Below, piece after piece: positions 53,358 to 64,000 of a DNA stretch of 64,000 nt. The DNA is from Symbiotaphrina buchneri. Its lineage: Eukaryota; Ascomycota; Symbiotaphrinales; Symbiotaphrinaceae. The stretch spans positions 186,001 to 250,000 of the forward strand of contig BCIG01000003.1 of the NCBI GenBank assembly GCA_001599915.1, given 5' to 3'. The notes beneath the pieces were generated by a model. That model did no database searches. It worked only from the letters and a program-made list of their open reading frames with translations, and had not been told where the DNA came from. The first letter of the stretch is position 1. Each line of letters opens with the position of its first letter. The translations under genes and the position numbers were made by a program.

Positions 53358-55918
53358 CTCTTGTGCACGTTCCGCTCCAGCCCGAGTATCCTCTACACTC
53401 GGATCACGAGTCGTTGGAGCAAGCTGCCAGCGCCTACTCGAGGCATGCCTCCATCACTGGCGGGCCCGCTACCGACTTGCTTCGTCATGACGGCTTACAT
53501 GTGCTGGGCCCGCAGCCCGTGCACCCCCTGTCGTTGCCTACTCGGTTCAACAATGGTGTCGCGACGACTGGACCTTATTCGAGCATGCAAGATGTCTAGT
53601 AAGTAATCTTCATTCGCTGCTTACGCTCAACCGCCGGCTCTTTACCTGGCTGGTCCCTACCGAATTGTTTGCCTGTCTTTCTGCAACCTAGCACACCCGC
53701 GGAGCCTGTCATTCGCCTCAATCAATTTCCTTTCTTTTCACGATGACCCACCCCCATTCCTGTTGCTGGTGTTGCGGGTCGACAACACAGACCTCCCAGC
53801 CGGCTTGCTTCAATTCTGCTTCGTGAGGTCACACTGCATAGCGGCCCGATCTTGGTTGACTCCACGTCGCTGCACCGCGGATCACACGACAGACTTTGGG
53901 GTCTTTTTTCTATCCTTTTCGCGCTGCAGCATTAGTCCTGCCAGCCGCATTGTCTCCGCACAGACTGGCTTCATTTCTCTCGTGCTTGTGTCACCGTACT
54001 TCCCGGCGGCTGTGGAGTACAAGGCTGATGTAGAATTCACATATCAGCTACCATGCGGGACCTGGCGACACAGTCAACCCAGGTTGTGAATCGCTGTCGA
54101 GCACCAATCCACAGTCGGTCATCTCGAGCCTTGTTGTCCCCTCCTTCAATGATGACTACCAATCAGGATTGAGCACTGTCGGTACATGCTCCTCGACAGT
54201 GGCTTCATCATATACAACGGCAGCGGGCTATTCCCGGTCTTACAACATGTCAGACGTCAAATCGCGGATGCCATCTATGTACGAGCTCATTTATTCCCCG
54301 ATCTGGCCCCTTTTTCTCCACCTGTGTCGTTTCACGTTGAATGGCACAAGTCCTGAAACTGACCTCGGTCGTGCTTCTCAGTCATCAATATTCGGGGATG
54401 CCGCCCCCTTCTCGCGGCCCTGGGGAATCATATTCAGATACCTTGTCTTTTGGAAACGCCAGGGAAAATTACACCACCGCCACTCCGCATCTTTCCCGGC
54501 ACGCCTTCAGTCGTGCTCCTGTGGAGCTGATTCCACGCTCACCCCAGTCCCCCCTTTCTATGACGGAACGGAGCACGGATTCTTCGGTCAACACCATGTC
54601 TTCGGCATCGAGTACGGCATTCAGTAGCCCGCCGACTCTGTTGTCCCTTGATCCACCGTTCGGCGTGCATAATCAAGGACCCTCATTTGAGGAGACGAAA
54701 ACACTACTTCCAATCCGGTCAGCCGATGGTCAGACGATTCGGCCTGAAATCTACGCTCGTATTGACAAGGGGTTCTTCAAAGTTGACTCCGAGTGGACCT
54801 GCTATCGGCGGAACTATCTGTCGGTCGCATGCTCTTTCACGCTGGCTCCTTCCGCACACACGCAACCGCTGTACTTAAACCGCACAAACACCGGAGGCAT
54901 GAGTGAGCCTATCCACCAATGGGCCTTCCTAATATCTGCGGTTACTGAAGGCCTGGATGGGAAGCCGATCGAGCTGGTGAAGCACACCGCTAAGCGCGAT
55001 AAAGGCCCCTTGAGTCATCCGGAGAGGGAGGTGGTGGTGCCTCATACTGGTGGGTCGCTCGGCATGTTCTCTGTTGCTGGAAATGGTCCGGCTACGATGT
55101 TGGCCGGTTCGCAGCTGCGGTCTGCTGGCAAATATGATTCAGCATACCCGGCGACAGGACCCTTACCTGCGGTGACGCAGCAACCTTCTAAGGTTGCCCA
55201 CTTTGAGCGGATTCAATTCAAATCGGCAACAGCGAACAATGGAAAGCGTCGAGCACAGCAGCAGTTTTTCCACCTCGTCGTTGAGCTGTATGCACAGGTC
55301 ACCAACCCCCGGGATCAGGAGACCACCGAATGGGTGCGGGTAGCGACACGGCTTTCGGCTCGCATGGTCGTACGTGGTCGCTCTCCCGGACATTACAACG
55401 ACGATGGCCGTCGAAGCACCAGTGCCGGGCCTGGCGGTGGAGCCGGCGGAGGTAGCAGCGGGCGAGGTGATAGTATAGGTGGGAGAGGGAGCGGTTCAGC
55501 AGGAGGGTCTATGCGCGGTACTGGAGATTACCCCTACTATGGCAATTCCGCTTCCATACTCGGGAGTAGCAGTTATCATACGTCGTATGGAGCTGGGCAG
55601 CAACCGCAGAATCGACTGGCCAGCAACCTTGACAGCCCTTTGCGCACTCCCCTCAAACCGGAGCCCAGAACTCCGGCCGACTACCGGTATTACGTTTCAC
55701 CTAGCTATGATGGGAACCGTTCTCCGCATGACGTCGCGGGATTCAGCATCCCTTACGACCCCACTAGGACGTCGTATAGCAGCCCGCAGAACGTGAAAGA
55801 GGACTATGGGCAGACTTCACCCGGTAGCGCTGGTCGTGATGCACGGTGGAGTCAATGCGGGCGCTACGAGACCATGGACACGAACAAAGGCTACTTCAAT
55901 GGCCTTTCGGCCATCTGA
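53358..55918 (+). CDS. NDT80/PhoG-type transcription factor (N-terminus incomplete)
   Basis: DNA-binding regulator of the NDT80/PhoG family, whose fungal members (XprG, Vib-1, NdtA) control starvation response, proteases, programmed death or sexual development. Exons 53358-53598, 54048-54278 and 54382-55918. The DNA-binding domain shows PEIYARIDKGFF, WTCYRRNYLSVACSFTL, FERIQFKSATANNGKRRAQQQFFHLVVELYA and WVRVATRLSARMVVRGRSPGHY. The N-terminal part is Ser/Thr/Pro-rich; a glycine-rich linker and Tyr/Ser/Pro-rich tail follow. An ATG at 54341 looks like a start but lies in the intron before the third exon. No ATG opens exon 53358, so the protein starts further upstream. I do not assign which paralogue it is. 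Confidence 0.85.
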
Positions 55919-56900
55919 TGTCCTACACATGTGCGGCCTGATTTACGACTTTCAACGATATATGAGGTCGAGACTTGACAGAATGACGGGGAATACCGTG
56001 CGCTCGCATATCATTGACCTTCTTCATGTTCGACAATGTGTTATTTTTTGCATTTTTGCCCAATCGATTCCTTTGTCTTCCATCTCGATTCTGCAACAAT
56101 TAACGGCCACAATTGCATGCAAACGGCAGCGGCGCATGATTTTGAGAGTCAGGGTCTTTTCATTCGTTCTAGCTTACTACTGATGAAGGAACACATAGGC
56201 GCACAATGTCGCAGGGGGCGCTTGGACAATGACATGAGCTGGCAGCTCCTAGAGGGAAGAACAGGACTCTATGAGTTCGTCCAAAAAGTTATTCAAACGG
56301 GTCTCAGAAGATTGACACTTCCAGGTCGAACCTGATGTGGTAATGACAGGGTCTGTACGCCGCCTTGTTGAAGACGATCTTGTTTCAGGAGTGCATGGCC
56401 TGCCTTTGCATCATACGGGCTTTACAATGTCATGAAAGAAAGACGATGGTCTTGAAGATCTCTCACGTCTGGTACCGGTGACCGATTAAGTTAGTTTGTG
56501 CTTGTAACAATCAATGGCATTGCTTTCAGCTTGAAACGGAGTCAATTGCTAGCCATCTCCGTCAGCAATGAAATATTACATGGCTCAAGCCGGCCATCGC
56601 AGAGCAGTTCTTCTCTAGAGTGAATGGCCAGGCTACTTGGTGAAGGGGGTTCAGATTCCATCAAATGAGAGCTCAGGGACTGTGATTGATGCTACTTTGA
56701 TAGTGATACAGTTTGCTTGAATGTGACTCAATGATGCTTGGACCAGTTGACGCCGTGCTGAAATCCATGTGCCGGGTCAGAAGACACAAGCCAAACCTCT
56801 CTGTCGCACATGAAATTCTGGAATCTGTGTAATCTTCTAGTTGCTTAACCCGGATGCAACGTAGCTCAGTGAGAACGCGGTGCTCATCAAACCTTGGCTA
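55919..56900. other. Convergent 3' spacer
   Basis: 982 bases between the converging NDT80-type and SDR genes. Likely holds a long 3' untranslated region. No gene seen. Confidence 0.4.
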
Positions 56901-58139
56901 TCATAGTTCAGACTTGTAGGGAAGATCTCCCAGCTTCTGCTGGAGTATCTCTGTGTTAAGCTTCCACAGGCTTTCCTGCAAGGTCTCGACGAGAACTTGG
57001 CTGGAGGGACTGGTCACCTTCCGCTCCGGCACGATCTTGATGTCCAATATTAGTAGTCCACATCTATACATAGCTCCCGCTGATACGGCAAATGGCATTA
57101 GACTCACATATTGCCCCTGAATAGCCTCCTTTTCCACGTCCGGGCTGGTGGCAGCGAAAAGCGCGGTCCGACAACCTTGATCGATCGGCTCCTTCATGAA
57201 CGGTTTGATCATGGTATATCCGATGGCGGCTGGGGTCCCGTACGCCTCGATGGCCTGATTTGGTTGATCAGTATCGACAGCGCCGGGGTGTGTGGCGTTC
57301 ATCCATGGTCCCCCAGCGCCGGCGCCTGTGCTAAAGCCTAGCTTGCCCTGCTCCATGCGGCGCACAAGAGCTTTGATGAAGAGAATCTGAGCCAACTTGC
57401 TGCGATTGTAAAGATAAGAGGGGCCAATGTCTTGATTGATCTCTGTCGTGCTGGCAAATGCCACGTCTGAAGGAGCATAGGCATGCAGGGAAGAGGCCTG
57501 CACCACCAGGCGAGAATTCGGCGTTTTCTGAAGGATGGGAAGGAGTGTTAATGCAAGGTGGAATTGTGAAAGAACATTGATTTGGAAGTGGGAATCTGCA
57601 GCACGTCAGCCCCTGAAAAAATTCAGGGGTTCATCATGGCAGATGACATACCAAGGCCATCCACGGTTTCGGAGTACTTCCCCACACCGACCCCGGCATT
57701 GCAAATCAACTGTAAGTGCAACGGTCAGCAAGGTTTCTGCTCAAGTTAATGTGGGACATACGGCGTCCAGTCTGTTAAGCTTCTGCTTCAAGTTTTTGGC
57801 AACCTCATCTGTTTGCTTCAAATTGCTCAAATCGCACTTCATCCACTCCACCTTGGCAACATCACCCCATTTCTTCAGACCCTCTTGAGCTTCATCTGCG
57901 TGCTTCTCCTTGTTCGAGAGAAGGTATAGCTTGGCTGGGTTGTGCTGCAATATATGCGCACAGATCCCGAAGCCAATACCTGCCGAACCGCCGGTCACCA
58001 CATAGACCTATTTGTTGTCAGCAACAGTCACTCGCATCTACGCCTCAGGATTCGATAAGAAACGGTTTCAACTTGCCTTTCCATTAAGATCGGGAATGTC
58101 TTTGTTAGGATCGAAAGTGTTGCCTGTGAGTGTATTCAT
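56901..58139 (-). CDS. Short-chain dehydrogenase/reductase, bli-4-like
   Basis: NAD(P)-dependent oxidoreductase of the SDR family, similar in character to Neurospora bli-4 and fungal retinol-dehydrogenase-like proteins; substrate unknown. Exons 58139-58077, 58007-57762, 57709-57652, 57595-57108 and 57035-56901, 329 residues. VYVVTGGSAGIGFGI is the cofactor-binding glycine motif, LDALICNAG the NAG motif, and YLYNRSKLAQ the catalytic YxxxK. The first intron uses a GC donor with the classical sequence gcaagt (GC-AG). The third intron, only 56 nt, holds a perfect hairpin. The C-terminus YKSEL resembles a retrieval signal but there is no signal peptide, so I give it no weight. Confidence 0.9.
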
Positions 58140-58902
58140 CTTGGCAATTCGGAGGAAATAATGTGTCGGTTTCAAGGTTCTGCCCCGTCTCAGCGCACAA
58201 AACATCTTCCACCTTGTACAAGCGGAGCAGCATATGAGAGAGATTTACCACATCTAATGAAGGAGGATTCTTCGGACCACTACAAGACCGTAATATCGGG
58301 GAGAACTATAGACACATGTCAAGGCTCATATTGTGTGCGCACAGGCTGCCCGTTCCATGAGGTGTAGACTTGGAGTGATGACGTAGTGGATCGCGAATGG
58401 GCCAGACAAGGCAAAGTAAGGCACGAACTACTCTGTGCAACAATGCTGAACATATCGCCTTCCGCTGGGCTATTCTCAAGGCAATCTCAGAGGGTTGACA
58501 TTTAAGCACTACAACGGAGATGTGAAGCAAGGGTGTAGACGAACATGTGCCGTACTCCCTGAACTGACTACTCGGTTGATACTTCTTCGATTCTCCCTAG
58601 GCGACGTGAGGATTTTGATACGGGTACGCCGCGAGAAGGAAACTGTGGTACTTGACAACAAGCCCTGCCAGTGCAGATAACCAAAGTGAAGCCGTGCTCC
58701 ATGCCCCAAGTAACCCATAACGCCAACAAATGCATGGAATGCACAGGAATCAACCATGAACACGACAGCCATCATGCAAGAGCCCAGACCAACTCGTAAA
58801 GCAACCATGCCCGCTACCAACGAGACGAAAGAACCCCAAGAGAGGAAAAGTCCTCGCAGTGAACAATCCTTCCTAGAATCGTAAAGCCCAGCAGCTTGCA
58901 AG
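58140..58902. other. Spacer between SDR gene and DUF2415 gene
   Basis: 763 bases forming the SDR promoter and the 3' region of the DUF2415 gene. A minus-strand open frame (58509-58961) overlaps the last DUF2415 exon in another frame and contains hydrophobic runs but no known domain. I do not count it as a gene. Confidence 0.4.
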
Positions 58903-61287
58903 TCATTTATGAACAATGTGAGGAAATTGCTGCCGCCCTCGGATATTGACTCGGTACTCAAACACGCCCTTGATAGTCCCGACGTATCTGCAACATACGA
59001 GTTAGCTCTTACGGTAGATCTCGAAGAGCCATAAGCGAATAGAGCAAGACTTACAGGACTCTACCATCTTCACTCACAGCAACCCCAGCAGTACCATGGC
59101 CTGAGTCCAGATTCTCAAAGCCAAACATCCTCACAAAGGGGACGTCATCCAAATCATACCTACTTGAAGCTCTCGTAAGATCTGGCAGCGGACTCACTGG
59201 GACGCGGGTCCTGTCTCGCCTTACATGCTCCGCTAATCGTTGCCGCCGCTCAAAGTTGGCCTCAATCGCAGCCTCTCGCTCGCGACGAATGCGGGCAGCC
59301 GCGTCCGATAAGCGCCCGGTAGCCATGGCCGCTTGGATAGTCCGCCATGGGTCAGAACCATCGGACGACTGCTCAGAGGGTTGGATACGCGGAGGTGAGA
59401 CTGTAAATTGCGGTCTCATCTGAGCAGCGCTGGTATCCCGGGCGGCAGACGTCTCGTTCTCGGGAAGGAAAATTGAGCTTCGCCGTCGAGGAGTATAAGC
59501 ACGCTCGGCACTGCTGTTTTCAGAGGTCCGCTCACGCAAATAATTCCGTAATGAAATGATACTGCGGTCTGGCCTGGTCTGCGTCGAGGTGCCGCGAACG
59601 CTACGATCATCCTCAGACCAGTTATCAGAAGCATTGTTCGTATCCCTTCGTGCGCTAGGAGGTATGTAATTAACACTGTACGGCCTCTGCAGTTGCTCAA
59701 GGGCTTCTCTCCTCTCGCGTGATGTACGGATAGCGTCCAAAATCTGCCGCTCGTCGTCGGTAAGACCGGGAAGACTGGAGGATCCGTCATCTCCAGGAGG
59801 GCGGCCAGTCAAATGCCTTCTTATATTCGCCGAATTACTCCAGACATTGGGCGCGGAGCCGGTTGCTGAACCTCCATCATCCTGCATAGCTGAATTCAGA
59901 TGTCGATGGTAACGCCTTAGGAAATCGATCGCAGTGGTAGACTCTCGTAATTGAGGATCAAGTAATGTGTCAGCAATATCTGAAATGTCGGCATGCTCAA
60001 GATCTTCAGCTTCGCTATTGAGCTCAATTGTCTGGCGCGTCCTAAATCCGGCCCGTAAATCGATTATGCAGACTCTTTCCTGATCCTCTACAAGGAACAG
60101 TAAATCCCACGGCTCCGGTGAAAAGACCATACTGCGGATAGCGCCGGCTTTGGAATTTGGTCTTGATGAGCGCAGTGTCTCCACAATAGCGTCTTCATCA
60201 TCCTCGGTGGTGCCTATGAGGCTGGTATCGAATATGGTAACGACTCCATCTTCTGAAGCCACGGCACAAAGGTGGCCTGATGGAGAGTATGCGGTTGAGA
60301 AGCAACCGCTGTCACGGACTGCTCTTAATCTTATCTGCGCGACCAGTTCCCAGTCTTGCCCACGGCTGGTCGGTCCCTCATCATCCACGTCTTCTGAGAT
60401 GACCCTTTCGTAAAAGTATACAAATGGCTTATCTCCCACTATTACTAATTGTTCTCCGTCCGGTGAGATGGTGGCATGATTCATAGGAAACGGAAATTCC
60501 ATTGATTTCAGTATTCGAAAGTGAGTCAGAGAAAAGACCCGGACCGTCTTGTCGTTGTTACTAACACAGGATCAGCGAAGGTGTCGCCAAATTCGTCGTG
60601 ATGTGCTCACGTCAGGACGGCGATCGTTTCCATCTTTCCAGAATCCCCACTATCGACCACCTGATGAACGGAGACGGAGTTCACAATTTCCCCGCCATGT
60701 TCTTGTATGCGGACCTCTGGTCTAGGCGTGAGCCGCGGGCAAGCTCGAGGAATGAGCGCACCACGTGTGGAGGTGGTCGCATTTCGTAGCTCTGGGTCCA
60801 GATCGAGTGGTAGCAAGGCATCCACGTCGGCAAATTGATTGCCTCGGCCATGGGTCGACTGTGTATAACCACCCTGCCGAGCTTCACTGTCATCCTGGGT
60901 GTACCTCAAAGCTGCGAAGCGGCCTCTGTCTTCTCCACCAATGCATACCCAGCCATGCTTAGCATCGAGACATCTCGGACTAAAGCTGATGGTGGATATT
61001 AGTTCACGGGTACGGGCGTGTGTGTCAAGCCTGTAGATGTTTCTGTCCGATGCATATATCACGACGTTAGGTTCCGGCGAGCTGATCAAGTGTCGAAGCT
61101 GCCAATGTCTGCCGGACCTATCAGATTCTTCTCTTCAACAGTCCACACGGCGGGGAAATGGGACCTACCTGACAGATATTTGTGCGGGATAGAAGACGCG
61201 GGGTGAGGGCAAAACCAGCGTATTCGTCTCTTGCAGCCTGAATCGTCCGTTAGAATTGATATAAAGCGGTCCTCGAGCAATGGACAT
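58903..61287 (-). CDS. DUF2415 WD40-like protein
   Basis: Fungal beta-propeller-like protein of the DUF2415 family; molecular role not established. Exons 61287-61169, 61108-60611, 60560-59055 and 58987-58903, 735 residues. The N-terminus leads via YPAQISVRHWQLRHLIS into repeat-like blades: IYASDRNIYRL, GWVCIGGEDRGRFAAL, NNDKTVRVFSLTHFR, MNHATISPDGEQLVIVGD, CFSTAYSPSGHLCAVASEDGVV, AIRSMVFSPEPWDLLFL. A long disordered Arg/Ser/Asp-rich region (about residues 390-680) precedes the final PFVRMFGFENLDSGHGTAGVAVSEDGRVLYVGT. Upstream in-frame ATGs exist, so the N-terminus may be about 20 residues longer. Confidence 0.85.
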
Positions 61288-63127
61288 ACGGGGTCTCCTC
61301 AATAGCCATGCTACCGATCGAAGGCACCGGTGAGGAAGAACCATGCGACAACGGGCCGGTCTTGGATGGAGGAGAGGGTCGCGTGGTAATAATGCCTCGA
61401 TGAAAGACAGCGAGTTACACCATATGGCGAGGAACTGGTTGCTATGCACGGGAGGGAAAGACACAGCAACCGCGGTAGGTGATAATGATAACGAGCCGGC
61501 TTTCCCTCTCCACAGTTGTGGACCACCGGATATCCAGCCCAAACTGATGACGTTCGGGGCTCGGTGCTCGGTTGTTCTGGTATGATTGTGAGCGGGTACT
61601 CGATACTTCATCTTGTAGGTTAGACATCGATTCTGGAGGTACCTATACGCAATGGCGGTGCTTATGGTCGTCCCGGTGCACCGTACTCCGTAGCCCTTCG
61701 AGCACTTTCTGTTCGTCAACCCTCAACTGGTCGTAGCGTCATTTGGCCGGAAAACTGGATTAAAAAACCTCATGTACCTCGTAGTGCTGTACCAGGTAAT
61801 AAGGGTGTGCAGACCTGGAATACAATAAGGGAGGAAGAGTCTAATGGTACTTTAAGACGTAGCCCGGATGTAAATAATACCTTAATAATGTCTTGTCTTT
61901 GAGGTACTGGTGCGACTTTCCTACCGAGCAGGATTATGTTCCTGAAGGACAAAAAAGCATGACATTGTGTGGAAAAGAAGAGAAAGGAGAGGTCCGTCAC
62001 ACAAGCAATCATTACCAATATAAGCGTTTGGGAGGGCAAAGCACTGCGCTGCATTGCGGGAGCGCATGCAATGTTTATCAGCCACCTGCAGCGCACATGG
62101 CAGGTACGGTGTAGGGAGAACACGCGGTTGCATATCATTAAGGAGACATTTCGATGTTGTGCTGTCCCAAGAGTACCTTAGGTACCTAAATGGGCAGCAG
62201 CTTTCGGGGACCAGGCTGAGGCTCAGGCTCGGGAGAGATTAATACATACTGGGAAAAGGTTCCTCTTTTAAAAGAAGGAGCTGTGGGGAGTGAAAGAGAT
62301 TACCTTTTGGCGGGTATTATTGGCTTGTACAACTGGTGGATGCATTTGAGGGGGTAACATATCATCCTTTTGCTCCTTTCGGCTTGGGCTGATCCTAGTA
62401 AATGTCTTGGTTCCGAAATTTCCTCTCTGTTCAATTTTGCTCGGAGCGCGGACCACACTAAACAAGAGGAGAGCTGGTCACTGCTGGTGTTGTGCTCGTA
62501 CCTACGGAGTACGGTAAGACGGTAAAGAGACAGATTTTGAGTGGTGCCTCCTCAGTAAATTACAAAGTCCCCAAGCGCACCGCACACACAACCGCACGCT
62601 CTTTACTCCACTCCTCCTCCAGGCTCGGTGGTACGGCGTAAGGTTAAGTACGCACGGTAGTGGTAGTGCTTCTCTACTCCGTTTACCTCGTTCTTCACTC
62701 GCCGTCTCTACTTCCTTCCTTTCTGCCCCTTTCACTTCCACCCTCCTCCAACTCTCCTACCTCCTCGCAGCTGCAACGACGACAGACGACCGGAAGAGCG
62801 ACCGGTTTCTGTTCAAGCCTGCCAATTGCTCGCTCGTCGGCTTCCGCTCGTTTGACCCAACTAATTAGCCGGGTACGTCTCAAATTTTCACCCTATGCAC
62901 CCCGTCTGAAGGCCCAATGAGCGCCTCCTGCAACCTTCGCCTACAAACAATTAATGCGCCAGCTCCCGCCGCACAATCCTTCCGCCTTTTGTAACTGTGA
63001 CTTCAGGCCATGCTAATACATCCTTCCCCTCCATAGTCCTCCCGTCGGCTTCATTGGGCTTGTCGTCTCGTCAGTCCTCCGGATAACTACCTCGACATCT
63101 GAGGATCTGTGTCTCGCTGCAGCCAAG
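61288..63127. promoter_or_regulatory. Divergent spacer, 1.8 kb, with CT-rich leader
   Basis: No gene recognised between the DUF2415 gene (leftward) and the right-edge gene. A 12-bp perfect palindrome TTAGGTACCTAA lies at 62178-62189. The section 62660-62770 is pyrimidine-rich and probably marks the transcription start region of the rightward gene, implying a leader of about 400 bases. Short open frames show no family resemblance. Confidence 0.45.
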
Positions 63128-64000
63128 ATGTCCTACTACGACAACCAGGCATGGCCAAACTCTGCACGGCAACCGTCATGGGAGCAGCCGGCACCCCCAT
63201 CTCGCTCTGGTATGCTCTTTGTCCTTGAAGCGAAAGGGGTAATAGATACTAATGAGCCGGTAGGAGCCAGTTCTGCGGTCCAGCGTGAGGAGCCGAATGC
63301 TTTTCAGGCACAGTTCGAAGAGGTGGATAGAGCCATGGACAACCTCGTCAAGAGTGGCAAGCTGTTCAATGTGCCTGGTCGCCGTGACTCTATGCCGCCT
63401 GTGGGACCGGGAAGGACATTCGGTGAATATGGTAAGTCTGACATAAATCTTCGAGGGTCACAATGTTAATGTATACTCTAGATCCTCGTCTCGGCGGCGC
63501 CGCGCCCCCTCAACGCCATCACTCTGTGAGTGACTTCGAGCCGATGCGGACTCACTCTGCCGGCAATGTCCAGGGGTTTTATGCCAGCCAGCGCTACGGG
63601 GGCCGCCCTAGTGAGGTGGACCAGATGATGCAGGGCAAGCGTCGTTTGGCCGCACAACGTGAGCGTGAGTTGCGCAACTATCATCAGGAGCAGCAGTACA
63701 ATCGAAGTACGTCTGGTCAGTGACGGTACGAACCTGGACAAGTTGGCTAATACGTGGGGAAGGTCTCCTGGCCGAGATCGCTACTCAAGGGAAGACTGAC
63801 CGCGCTTTGAGTCCCGGCATGATGTCGGAGGAAGAACGCCGAGAGCTTATTGCACGTCAACATCGAGCTCTATATGGGAACGATGCGCCTGCCTATTATG
63901 GCAGCGGTGGGCTCGGCAGTGAGACCCACACACCTCGTCCTGGGACTCAAGCTGCCAGCGTTCCCGCCTCTGCCGCCACCAGTGCTCGCGGCCAGTCTCC
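63128..64000 (+). CDS. Conserved fungal low-complexity protein (partial, runs off right edge)
   Basis: Exons 63128-63209, 63264-63431, 63482-63706 and 63763 to the window end. The start MSYYDNQAWPNSARQPSWEQPAP is Gln/Pro/Tyr-rich. A helical, possibly conserved segment NAFQAQFEEVDRAMDNLVKSGKLFN follows, then GNVQGFYASQRYGG and a charged helix QMMQGKRRLAAQRERELRNYHQEQQYN joined to SLLAEIATQ across an intron. MMSEEERRELIARQHRALYGND comes next. No catalytic domain is recognised; composition suggests an RNA-binding or scaffold protein. All four visible exons join in frame with ordinary GT-AG sites. Confidence 0.8.

Noticed and set aside
54341-54381. ATG-led start of the NDT80-type protein
   Set aside because: The residues before the frame-joining acceptor at 54381 are intronic in character, and upstream exons join in phase to 54382.
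56901-57035. KSEL at the SDR C-terminus as an ER-retrieval signal
   Set aside because: The protein has no signal peptide, and fungal retrieval signals are usually HDEL-like; probably chance.
58509-58961. 150-codon minus-strand frame with hydrophobic runs
   Set aside because: Overlaps the last DUF2415 exon in another frame and has no known domain; more likely 3' region than a membrane protein gene.

Overview
The window reads as nuclear DNA of a filamentous ascomycete (Pezizomycotina), most likely a member of the Eurotiales close to Aspergillus. The reasons are the gene set (GH51 arabinofuranosidase, peroxisomal FOX2-type beta-oxidation enzyme, NDT80/PhoG regulator, HAUS6 augmin subunit, RNF216-type RBR ligase), short 45-90 nt GT-AG introns, and dense packing of about one gene per 2-2.5 kb on both strands. 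The lineage is inferred from protein character, not from a database search. All exon joins are my own reading of splice signals plus reading frame.

1-12,000: a glycerate-kinase/TDA10-like P-loop kinase runs off the left edge (minus). Next come a sugar transporter (minus) and an intracellular GH51 alpha-L-arabinofuranosidase (plus), which share a 1.2-kb divergent promoter. They are followed by thymidylate synthase, then a divergent pair of mitochondrial genes (ATP synthase subunit k, and an MTP18-like fission protein), then an intact-looking Mutator-type MITE.

12,000-25,100: Rad4/XPC nucleotide-excision-repair protein, a conserved fungal protein with an unexplained frame jump, a HIT-family hydrolase, an HD-domain (HDDC2-like) phosphohydrolase, HAUS6, and an RBR E3 ubiquitin ligase with a hydrophobic segment inside its IBR region.

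25,100-32,500: an accessory island between housekeeping genes. It carries the eroded remains of a mobile or virus-like element: a delta-type family-B DNA polymerase exonuclease region and a small basic protein on the minus strand, and a long GIY-YIG-like gene of unknown family on the plus strand. A split tRNA-like sequence lies to its right.

32,500-45,100: an Fpg/MutM DNA glycosylase, the peroxisomal FOX2/MFE-2 protein ending in SKL with two CCTCGG fatty-acid-response motifs upstream, TIM21, eIF3g, an unknown fungal protein, and a PNS1/CTL-family transporter.

45,100-64,000: about 7 kb without a recognisable gene precedes an NDT80/PhoG-type transcription factor. Then come a bli-4-like short-chain dehydrogenase (minus), a DUF2415 WD40-like protein (minus), a divergent spacer, and the 5' part of a low-complexity fungal protein cut by the right edge.

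The housekeeping genes are not an operon-like system. Functional links supported by layout are sugar release/uptake (2.0-7.1 kb), the mitochondrial inner-membrane pair (9.0-10.7 kb), and fatty-acid control of the FOX2 gene.
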